Assembly: GCA_039186015.1 (NCBI GenBank)
Contig: JBCDAH010000052.1
Span: 1 to 31,379 of the forward strand
DNA: 31,379 nucleotides
Source: JBCBWG01 sp039186015
Lineage (GTDB): Bacteria > Pseudomonadota > Alphaproteobacteria > Rhizobiales > Hyphomicrobiaceae
Reading direction: 5' to 3'
The number at the start of each line of letters is the position of its first letter. Position 1 is the first letter of the stretch. Positions 8,700-15,690 of the stretch are shown piece after piece. The position numbers and the translations under genes were made by a program. The notes below the pieces were generated by a model that saw only the letters and a program-made list of their open reading frames with translations, did not search any database and was not told the DNA's origin.

Positions 8700-8705
8700 C
8701 CTCCT
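8700..8705 (-). promoter_or_regulatory. Ribosome binding site deciding the ATT start
   Basis: AGGAGG on the minus strand, a full anti-16S match, is placed 8 nt before the in-frame ATT at 8689-8691 and 83 nt before the first ATG (8616). Its position only makes sense if translation begins at or very near the ATT. Confidence 0.65.
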
Positions 8706-8772
8706 ATTCCAGATTGCGACGTAAGCCACCCTGCAACACGTCCGTCACAATACATGCGACAGGCGCAGCCCC

Positions 8773-8793
8773 GCGGCTTGCGGCTTGCGGCTC
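8773..8793. repeat. Three tandem 7-bp units
   Basis: GCGGCTT, GCGGCTT and GCGGCTC stand head to tail in the 267-bp gap (8706-8972) between the two paralogous membrane-protein genes. The array is too short to call a functional repeat. I see no other identifiable element in the gap apart from the ribosome binding site at its left end. Confidence 0.4.
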
Positions 8794-8972
8794 GTGGGCC
8801 ATGTTCGAACACCCAAAAGCTGTTTTGAATGTCACCCGCGGCACTGACTGGTGCGATCGTGGCACCGCGGCGATCAGCAAGATCATGTCTGCAATCGGCG
8901 GAAGCTCTTCGCCGACTGGAACGCCCGCGATCAGGCCCGGAAGAAGAGGGTTCCAGCTGAACCTGAAGCGCT

Positions 8973-9446
8973 TTAGGAGCGCTGCGAACCTGGTGTCATG
9001 AGGCGGAGAAGAGGCCCATATGCTCCCCATAGGACAAGGGCCTGAACGAGCAGCGCGATGGCAAGCAGTGCAAACAAGCCAACGATGGTGAACTGCTCCT
9101 CAAAGTCGGTCAGCAGCGCGTAGAGGGTACTGATGCCGCCGTCTGCGAACCCAGCAAAGACCACAAGCGCGGCGCCGGCGAGTGCAAATGAAATCAGGTT
9201 CGAGCTCCAAACCAGCTTGGTAACTTCATAGCCAGCTGGCGTGCGTCCCACGCGCGTCACAAAATTCCATCCCGCCCAAAGCGCCGCGGCGATGGACATG
9301 AGCGTGCTGACGCTACCGTACCCCAGATCAAGGCCCGACAACTGATCGACGGCACTCACACCTATGACGAGAGCAAATTGCGCCACCGCAAACCATACGA
9401 TCGAGGGCCAAGTCGATGCAGTCGTCGCAGGTCGCTGATCGTTCAT
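8973..9446 (-). CDS. Small four-helix membrane protein (paralogue)
   Basis: A 157-residue protein with four predicted membrane helices (about 15-35, 44-62, 80-100, 118-142). The loop between helices 2 and 3 has R-V-GRTP-A-G-Y-E-V-T-KLVWSS, and the C-terminal helix has LLVQALVLW-G-AYGPLLR. These two motifs are shared with the gene at 8224-8691, so the pair arose by tandem duplication. The pattern (basic residue, G/A-R-x-P, Glu, Leu, Ser in a short loop) recalls ABZJ_00895-type membrane proteins, but I cannot confirm this. Its role is unknown. Both paralogues are on the same strand as, and upstream of, the ceramidase-family gene. Confidence 0.82.
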   Translation of the reverse strand: MNDQRPATTASTWPSIVWFAVAQFALVIGVSAVDQLSGLDLGYGSVSTLMSIAAALWAGWNFVTRVGRTPAGYEVTKLVWSSNLISFALAGAALVVFAGFADGGISTLYALLTDFEEQFTIVGLFALLAIALLVQALVLWGAYGPLLRLMTPGSQRS

Positions 9447-9560
9447 GCGTCCTCAGCCCTCAGCGTCACCTTAATCCGGACCTTAACTCGGGCAGTCCTT
9501 CCAACGCGCATTTCAGCCGTGACAATTTGCGCGGCCCAGTCCACCTACCGAACGGGCGTC

Positions 9561-11393
9561 CTAAGATGTCTTCTCGCCGGCGCCGGGCGCCAGTCGCAAA
9601 CCCAGCTCGCGCAGCTGCGACGGCTGGACGTCACTGGGAGCGCCCATCAGAAGGTCGTTCGCCTGTTGGTTCATCGGGAACATCGTGATTTCCCGCAGAT
9701 TTGCCGCGCCAACCAAAAGCATGACGATGCGGTCAATCCCGGCTGCCATGCCACCGTGCGGCGGCGCACCGAATTGGAAGGCGCGATACAGAGCGCCAAA
9801 TCGCTCCTCGACCTGATCCGGTCCGATCCCTGCGAGACCAAACGCTTTGACCATTGTCTCCGGAATGTGGTTTCGGATCGAGCCCGAAGCGATCTCGAAG
9901 CCATTGCACACCAGATCGTACTGCTGTGCCTTCAACGCGAGCAGTGCGTCCGTACCCTCCGCCTCCGCGGCCTCAAGCGCAGCGAGACCACCTTGCGGCA
10001 TCGAGAACGGGTTGTGCGAGAAATCAATACACTTGTTGTCCTCGTCCCACTCGTACATTGGGAAGTCGACGATCCAGGCGAGCGCGAAACGCTCGGTATC
10101 GACGAGTTCGAGCTCCGTACCGATTCGATCGCGCGCCAATCCTGCAAACTTGGCGAAGTTGGACGGATTGCCAGCCGTGAAGAACACGGCGTCGCCAACT
10201 CCCAGATCAAGCTGCGCGCGGATCGCTTCCGATCGCTCCGGGCCAATGTTCTTGCCAATCGGACCTGCCGCCTCGCCCTCGCGGAAAAAGATGTAGCCCA
10301 AACCAGGCTGACCTTCGCCTTGCGCCCAGGAATTCATGCGGTCGCAAAAGGCCCGTGATCCACCCTTCGGCGCCGGAATTGCCCAGATCCGAGCCTTGGG
10401 GTCCTTCTCGATCATGTTGGCGAAGACCTTGAAACCCGAGCCGCGAAAGTGCTCCGTCACGTCCTGCATTTCGATGGGGTTGCGCAAGTCCGGCTTGTCG
10501 GTGCCATACTTCGCGATAGCGGTATCGTACGGAATACGCTGGAACACCTCCGTAACAGCTTTGCCGTCAGCAAAGTCGGCGAAGACCCCGCGGACGATCG
10601 GCTCCATCGTCTGGAACACGTCCTCCTGCTCCACAAAGCTCATTTCGACGTCGAGCTGGTAGAACTCGCCGGGAAGCCGGTCAGCACGCGGGTCTTCGTC
10701 CCGAAAACATGGCGCGATCTGAAAGTAGCGATCAAAGCCGGAGATCATGATCAGCTGCTTGTATTGCTGCGGTGCCTGCGGCAATGCGTAAAAGCGGCCC
10801 TGGTGAATGCGGCTTGGCACCAGAAAGTCGCGCGCACCTTCCGGCGACGAGGCTGTCAGGATCGGCGTCGTAAACTCGAAAAACCCAGCAGCGGCCATTT
10901 TCTCACGCGTGGCCCGCACGATGTCGATCCGGCGCATGATATTGGCGTGTAGCGTCTCCCGGCGGAGATCGAGAAACCGGTATCTGAGGCGCAGATCTTC
11001 CGGATAGTCGGGTTCGCCAAACACCGGAAGCGGTAATTCACTGGCTGCCGAGAGAACCTCGACCTCCGTCATGACCACTTCGATCGTGCCGGTCGCCATG
11101 TCCGGGTTGTCGGTACTTTTGCCGTCCGTCCCCGTCGGACGACGGCGTACCTCGCCGTCGATACGCACCACCCATTCCGACCGCAGTCGCTCGATCGTGG
11201 AGAAGACCGGCGAGGACGGGTCCGCGACACATTGCGTGATGCCGTAGTGGTCGCGCAGCTGGATGAACAACAGTCCGCCCATGTCATAGACGCGATGGCA
11301 CCAACCGGACAGGCGAACCGACGCGCCGATGTCACGATCGCGAAGCTCGCCACAAGTGTGCGAGCGGTAACGGTGCAGTGTGGCCTCGGCCAT
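9561..11393 (-). CDS. aspS: Aspartyl-tRNA synthetase
   Basis: Charges tRNA-Asp, and possibly tRNA-Asn, with aspartate in the cytoplasm. The 610 residues have the bacterial class IIb layout. An N-terminal OB-fold anticodon-binding domain (about 15-110) is followed by the catalytic core with TPEGARD-like SSPEGARDFLVPSR, motif 2 FRDEDPRADR, the GAD insertion in the middle, and motif 3 GMAAGIDRIVMLL near the end. The ATG at 11393 was preferred over one at 11459 because the family begins at about 'HRYRSHTCGELR'. At the position where the non-discriminating Pseudomonas enzyme has His31 and the discriminating E. coli enzyme has Leu, this protein has Met38 (in DMGG), so tRNA specificity cannot be called. 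It is divergent from rnd. Confidence 0.97.
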   Translation of the reverse strand: MAEATLHRYRSHTCGELRDRDIGASVRLSGWCHRVYDMGGLLFIQLRDHYGITQCVADPSSPVFSTIERLRSEWVVRIDGEVRRRPTGTDGKSTDNPDMATGTIEVVMTEVEVLSAASELPLPVFGEPDYPEDLRLRYRFLDLRRETLHANIMRRIDIVRATREKMAAAGFFEFTTPILTASSPEGARDFLVPSRIHQGRFYALPQAPQQYKQLIMISGFDRYFQIAPCFRDEDPRADRLPGEFYQLDVEMSFVEQEDVFQTMEPIVRGVFADFADGKAVTEVFQRIPYDTAIAKYGTDKPDLRNPIEMQDVTEHFRGSGFKVFANMIEKDPKARIWAIPAPKGGSRAFCDRMNSWAQGEGQPGLGYIFFREGEAAGPIGKNIGPERSEAIRAQLDLGVGDAVFFTAGNPSNFAKFAGLARDRIGTELELVDTERFALAWIVDFPMYEWDEDNKCIDFSHNPFSMPQGGLAALEAAEAEGTDALLALKAQQYDLVCNGFEIASGSIRNHIPETMVKAFGLAGIGPDQVEERFGALYRAFQFGAPPHGGMAAGIDRIVMLLVGAANLREITMFPMNQQANDLLMGAPSDVQPSQLRELGLRLAPGAGEKTS

Positions 11394-11720
11394 GGCGGCG
11401 TGCCTCGTGTTGCAGTGGGCCTGTCGGGATCGCGCCGGAGAGGCCATGCGGCAACCCACTTGTCAAGCGTCTGCCGCGAACGGCGCACAATCCGTGTGGT
11501 GTCATCCGACCGCTGAGTGTGCTGTCGACAACAGTTCAGAATAGATTCGCTGCCGTTCCGCGCACCAATCGCAAGCTGACGCGCAGCCGTACCCAGGCCA
11601 AACGCACCGGCGACAGCTGCATTTTTACCGTCATTTGCACCGAGTTCATCGAAACCTTGGAAGCCGCGCCGATTTGCGAATAATCCAGATTGCGGCCACA
11701 GAATCGCGACAACAGGCTAT
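11394..11720. other. Divergent intergenic region aspS/rnd
   Basis: These 327 bp separate the divergent starts of aspS and rnd and must hold both promoters. A candidate rnd promoter is listed separately. No convincing aspS promoter, terminator, small RNA or gene could be identified in the rest. Confidence 0.6.
11657..11684 (+). promoter_or_regulatory. Candidate promoter of rnd
   Basis: TTGGAA (11657-11662) and AATAAT (11679-11684), spaced 16 bp, resemble a sigma-70-type -35/-10 pair. They lie 37 bp upstream of the rnd start codon. This is a pattern match only. Confidence 0.35.
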
Positions 11721-12878
11721 ATGGCAGATATGCAGGTTATCATCGAATCACACGCCCTGGCGGACGCCTGCCAACGTTTGTCGGAGCACCCCTACGTCAC
11801 GATCGACACTGAGTTTTTGCGTGAGAATACGTTCTGGCCCCAGCTCTGTCTGATCCAGATCGCAAGTGACGCAGAAGCCTTGATTATCGATCCGCTGGCA
11901 CCCGCGATCGATTTAGCGCCGTTTTATGCTTTGATGGCTGATAACTCGGTCATCAAGGTGTTCCATGCCGCGCGCCAGGATGTGGAAATCGTCTGGTACG
12001 AAGCCGATCTGATTCCGACACCGCTGTTCGACACCCAGGTCGCCGCCATGGTTTGTGGTTTTGGCGACAGTGTCAGCTACATGAACCTCGTCAAAAAAAT
12101 CACTGGCGAGAACATCGATAAAGCCGCCCGTTTTACGGATTGGCGAAAGCGCCCGCTGTCCGAGAAGCAGTTAACCTATGCGCTCGCCGACGTGACACAT
12201 CTCCGTGCCGTTTACCAAACGCTTGACGACGAGCTGACGCGCACGAACCGGGCAGACTGGCTCAGCGAAGAAATGGCAACGCTGACCAACCCGCAGACCT
12301 ACCTGTCACGACCGGAAGATGCTTGGCGCCGGCTCAAAATGCGGGTCAAGAACCGGCGGGCAATGGCCGTGTTGATGGAGCTCGCAGCCTGGCGGGAACG
12401 CACGGCGCAAAGCGACAATGTCCCCCGCAATCGCGTCATCAAGGACGATGCGCTCTACGAACTTGCAAATCAGGCGCCAAAAGATGCCGCAGCGATCGGC
12501 AACATGCGCGGAGTTCCGGACGGATTCCATCGTTCGGCCCGCGCACGCGGCGCACTCGCGGCAATCCAGGATGGCCTGAAGCGGAAGCTCGACGATGTGC
12601 CATCCCCGCGGACCGGGCGCGCTATGAGTGCCGAGAGCGCAGCCCTGCTGGACCTCTTGAAGGTGCTTCTGAAAGCCTGCGCGGCGGAGCATCGCGTCGC
12701 GCCGAAACTGATTGCTGACAGCGATGACCTCGAGCGTCTGGCACTTGAGGACGAAGCGAATATCCCGGCACTCGGCGGTTGGAGATACCACGTGTTTGGT
12801 GAGCAGGCGCTCAAACTTAAGCGTGGTGAAATCGCGTTGTCTGTCAAAGACGGTCAGGTGGTGCCGGTCGCGCGTTGA
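11721..12878 (+). CDS. rnd: Ribonuclease D
   Basis: A 3'-5' exoribonuclease that trims tRNA precursors and other structured RNAs. The 385 residues have the DEDDy exonuclease set: Asp29 and Glu31 in DTEFLRE, Asp87 in FHAARQDVE, and Tyr153 with Asp157 in YALADVTHL. An HRDC domain follows at about 210-290 (RRAMAVLMELAAWRE, then the DALYELA segment). The FTDWRKRPL block is the family's usual linker to the last exonuclease motif. An ATG three codons downstream (11730) is an alternative start, as neither has a strong ribosome binding site. It stands alone on the plus strand, convergent with the dnaJ-like gene. Confidence 0.95.
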   Translation: MADMQVIIESHALADACQRLSEHPYVTIDTEFLRENTFWPQLCLIQIASDAEALIIDPLAPAIDLAPFYALMADNSVIKVFHAARQDVEIVWYEADLIPTPLFDTQVAAMVCGFGDSVSYMNLVKKITGENIDKAARFTDWRKRPLSEKQLTYALADVTHLRAVYQTLDDELTRTNRADWLSEEMATLTNPQTYLSRPEDAWRRLKMRVKNRRAMAVLMELAAWRERTAQSDNVPRNRVIKDDALYELANQAPKDAAAIGNMRGVPDGFHRSARARGALAAIQDGLKRKLDDVPSPRTGRAMSAESAALLDLLKVLLKACAAEHRVAPKLIADSDDLERLALEDEANIPALGGWRYHVFGEQALKLKRGEIALSVKDGQVVPVAR

Positions 12879-12947
12879 GCCGTCTCGGGCTGTCCGCCTC
12901 TGCCTTTGCGACAGCAAAGCCCGTCGTCCGCACAGACAGGGCATGTT

Positions 12948-13853
12948 CTACGACTTCCGCGGGTCATAGCCATTCTTCTCGCGCCATTCCGACATGAAGT
13001 ACGCAAGGCTCTCGTCGATTTTGCGCGGCAGGACGATTTGTAGCTTCACGCGATGATCTCCGCGCGTGCCCGTATTCGGGTTTTCCACCCCCTTGCCGCG
13101 AAGGCGCAGCATCGTGCCCGAACTCGTCCCTTTGGGCACAATCAGCTGCACCCGCCCGCTGATCGTCTCAATCTCGATCTTGGCGCCGAGCACAGCCTCA
13201 TCAAGCGCAATCGGAACCTCAGACAGGATATCATCGCCGACGCGTTCAAACTCCGGATGCAGCCGAACCTTGACCTCGACAAGTGCATCGCCTGCCTCGC
13301 CCCCGCCGATTCCCGGTTGACCTTTGCCGCGCAATCGCAGGACCTGACCATCGCTGGTGCCAACCGGAACCGTGAGATCCAGAACCCCACCGGACGGGAG
13401 CGTAATCCGCTTGCGGGCGCCGCTAACGGCTTCCATAAAGTCGACATCAAGGGTGTAGCGTGCGTCGCGTCCACGCCGCGAAAACCGACCGCCGGCGCCG
13501 GCCCTCTGGCCGCCCTGGCCAAAGAAGTCCGAAAAGATGTCGCCAAAACCAAGATCGTCTGCGGGGCCACGGCCCTGTCCGGCAAACGGCCCGCGCCCGC
13601 TGCCGGCCGATTGATAGCCCCGTCGCTCCTCGCCGGAGCCATCGATCTCACCGCGATCGTACCGCCCGCGCTTTTCCGGATCGCCGAGAATGTCATACGC
13701 CTGCGACACGCGCTTGAACCGCTCTGCGGCGGCTGTGTCACCGGGGCGCAGATCGGGATGCAGGTCTTTCGCGAGACGCCGAAACGCCTTGCGAATGTCG
13801 TCATCACTCGCCGAACGGGACACACCAAGTGTCGTATAGGGATCGTCAGCCAT
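12948..13853 (-). CDS. DnaJ/CbpA-type co-chaperone (no zinc finger)
   Basis: A J-domain protein that would stimulate the ATPase of DnaK and deliver substrates. From the ATG at 13853 it has 301 residues: a J domain (1-70) with the HPD triad at 32-34, a Gly/Phe- and Arg-rich linker (about 75-140) and a C-terminal substrate-binding region of two beta domains (about 140-290). It has none of the CxxCxGxG repeats of DnaJ proper, so it is CbpA-like (type B). The longer reading from 13961 was rejected because its extra 36 residues precede the usual 'DPYTTLGV' start of J proteins. It lies downstream of ppx on the same strand with a 191-bp gap, so it may have its own promoter. Confidence 0.92.
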   Translation of the reverse strand: MADDPYTTLGVSRSASDDDIRKAFRRLAKDLHPDLRPGDTAAAERFKRVSQAYDILGDPEKRGRYDRGEIDGSGEERRGYQSAGSGRGPFAGQGRGPADDLGFGDIFSDFFGQGGQRAGAGGRFSRRGRDARYTLDVDFMEAVSGARKRITLPSGGVLDLTVPVGTSDGQVLRLRGKGQPGIGGGEAGDALVEVKVRLHPEFERVGDDILSEVPIALDEAVLGAKIEIETISGRVQLIVPKGTSSGTMLRLRGKGVENPNTGTRGDHRVKLQIVLPRKIDESLAYFMSEWREKNGYDPRKS

Positions 13854-14044
13854 GTTTGAGGCGACCTTCACGGACACATGCACAACCCGGCGCCAACAGG
13901 CCCCAACCACCGCGACGTAGCACGGTCGGAGTGCAGCGGGCATTCGTTGCGACTTCGTCAAATCGTATCATTGGCAACGTGTGGCGAACAGCCCGCGACA
14001 TACCAGCCCATGGCCGGCCCATGACCCCGTCCACTACAGAGAAG

Positions 14045-15610
14045 TCAGTCAATGAGCTCGCTCCGGAACTCAAGCCCGAGCAACTGGGCCAGTGACTGGA
14101 AGCGACGCTCAAGACGATCACCAACGAGACTGCTGAGAGCTTGCGGCACCGTCAAGATGAGTTCGGTCTCGGTGACCGCAACGGGTGTGCGCGGGATGAC
14201 ACCAGCCATCCCGCATGACAGGAGGTGGGCTGCACGCAATGCTGCCGCTAACACACGGGCGCGCAACATCATCCGCCGCGGAACAAGCTCGCGCAGCTTT
14301 GGCGACAAAGCCTCCCCATTCGTCTCGCCAATCCCGGCATGTCGCGCATAAACGGTAAGGGCCAGAAACAGTCTGCCGGCGTGATCGAGGCCGGTTAGGG
14401 CCGCATGCGCGACAACATTCAAACTCTGCTCGCCACGGTAGTCAGGATGGGCGCGCCAGCCGATATCGGACAATAAGCATGCCGCATGCCGCAAGCGGCG
14501 ATCCTCGTCTGTCTCGGCGAATTTGCCTCCGGCAAACAGCGGCGCTGTCCACGCGACCAACTCATGCGCATGGGCCGCCGATCGCGATCTAAGCCGCGCG
14601 TAGGACTCGCAGAACGCAATCAACGGATCTTGCGCAGCCACGTCTTCATCGAGGTGCTCATAGAGCACGCCTTCGCGAATGCCGAAAACGGAGAACACCA
14701 CGCTGTCGGGCCGTACGGTCTTGAGCACCTGCTCCATGGCCGCCGCCCCATAAGGTAAGGTGTCCCGGCGTTGCCGCGCCACAACCTCGAAATGTGGAAC
14801 CTGGTCCAACCGCTTGGTTCGCCGTATCTTCTCGCAAAACGCAATCGCTTCATCCGCCGGGATGGAATATCCGTGCATCACCCGGATCGGATAATCGGTT
14901 TGCGCCATATGCAGCTTGGCCAGGGCGCGCCAGCTGCCACCAACGGCATAGAGACGCTTGGCACCGCTGTCGCGCAGCCACGGCACATGGCCGATCTCAG
15001 TCGCAATGGTCGCCATGGCCTTGGACATGCGTCCATCGCTGACGTCGGCCAGCCGTAACGCCCCGAGAGGCAGTGTTGCCGCGTTTTTAACGGAGCCCTT
15101 TCCGATATGCGTGAGCTCGAGGCTGCCGCCGCCGAGGTCGCCAGCGATGCCGTCAGTGTCGTTGAAGCCCATCATAATACCGCAGGCCGCCAGCTGAGCC
15201 TCCCGCTCACCGGACAGAACCTCGATCTCGGTTCCGAGCACGTCTGTTGCCTGTGCGACAAACTGGGCACCATCGGCTGCATCCCGGACCGCCGCTGTTG
15301 CGACCGCCTTTAAGTGCTTGACGCCAAGAATTTCACTGATCGAGCGAAACCGTTGCAATGCGGTGAGAGCTCGCGCAATGGCATCTTCGCCCAGTCGACC
15401 TGTGGACGCGAGCGACCGGCCCAACCCGCAGAGTTCTTTTTCGTTGAAGAGAGGCGTCGGCGCCCGCACCGCGCCTTCATAAACTACAAGCCGGACCGAA
15501 TTTGATCCGATATCGACAACGCCGACCGGCTCCAGCTCAGGAAAACGGCCACGCTCGGCTGAGGATGTGGCATCGCCGCGGATCAACTTACCAACTGAGA
15601 AAGGGCTCAC
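14045..15610 (-). CDS. ppx: Exopolyphosphatase (Ppx/GppA family)
   Basis: Releases phosphate from the ends of inorganic polyphosphate; relatives also hydrolyse pppGpp. The 521 residues have the ASKHA-type N-terminal domains with phosphate-1 loop VDIGSNSVRLVVYE (about 32-45), the E-x-E-A segment in LSGEREAQLA, and the DLGGGSLEL phosphate-2 loop. A C-terminal HD-like helical domain includes 'RHAACLLSDIGW' and 'HPDYR'. The start is GTG (15608-15610) with GGGAG 7 nt upstream. It follows the polyphosphate kinase gene by 80 bp, so synthesis and breakdown of polyphosphate are encoded together. Confidence 0.95.
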   Translation of the reverse strand: MSPFSVGKLIRGDATSSAERGRFPELEPVGVVDIGSNSVRLVVYEGAVRAPTPLFNEKELCGLGRSLASTGRLGEDAIARALTALQRFRSISEILGVKHLKAVATAAVRDAADGAQFVAQATDVLGTEIEVLSGEREAQLAACGIMMGFNDTDGIAGDLGGGSLELTHIGKGSVKNAATLPLGALRLADVSDGRMSKAMATIATEIGHVPWLRDSGAKRLYAVGGSWRALAKLHMAQTDYPIRVMHGYSIPADEAIAFCEKIRRTKRLDQVPHFEVVARQRRDTLPYGAAAMEQVLKTVRPDSVVFSVFGIREGVLYEHLDEDVAAQDPLIAFCESYARLRSRSAAHAHELVAWTAPLFAGGKFAETDEDRRLRHAACLLSDIGWRAHPDYRGEQSLNVVAHAALTGLDHAGRLFLALTVYARHAGIGETNGEALSPKLRELVPRRMMLRARVLAAALRAAHLLSCGMAGVIPRTPVAVTETELILTVPQALSSLVGDRLERRFQSLAQLLGLEFRSELID

Positions 15611-15690
15611 TGGTCCGCTCCCAAAGTTCCTGTGCGCGCTTGGTATGAAGCTGACTCGTGGCCATTGCCCAAGTCCAATCTGTGATCAAT

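Noticed and set aside
8704..9030. A 108-residue minus-strand ORF in the gap between the two membrane-protein paralogues, in frame with the downstream one and ended by TAG at 8704
   Set aside because: It overlaps the end of the upstream paralogue by 58 bp, shows no recognisable motif or ribosome binding site, and the strong AGGAGG after it serves the next gene. A readthrough fusion was considered but the paralogue's length argues against it.
12904..12919. CTTTGC-GACA-GCAAAG hairpin between the convergent rnd and dnaJ-like genes
   Set aside because: A 6-bp stem without a T-run on either side is too weak to list as a terminator, although the position would suit one.
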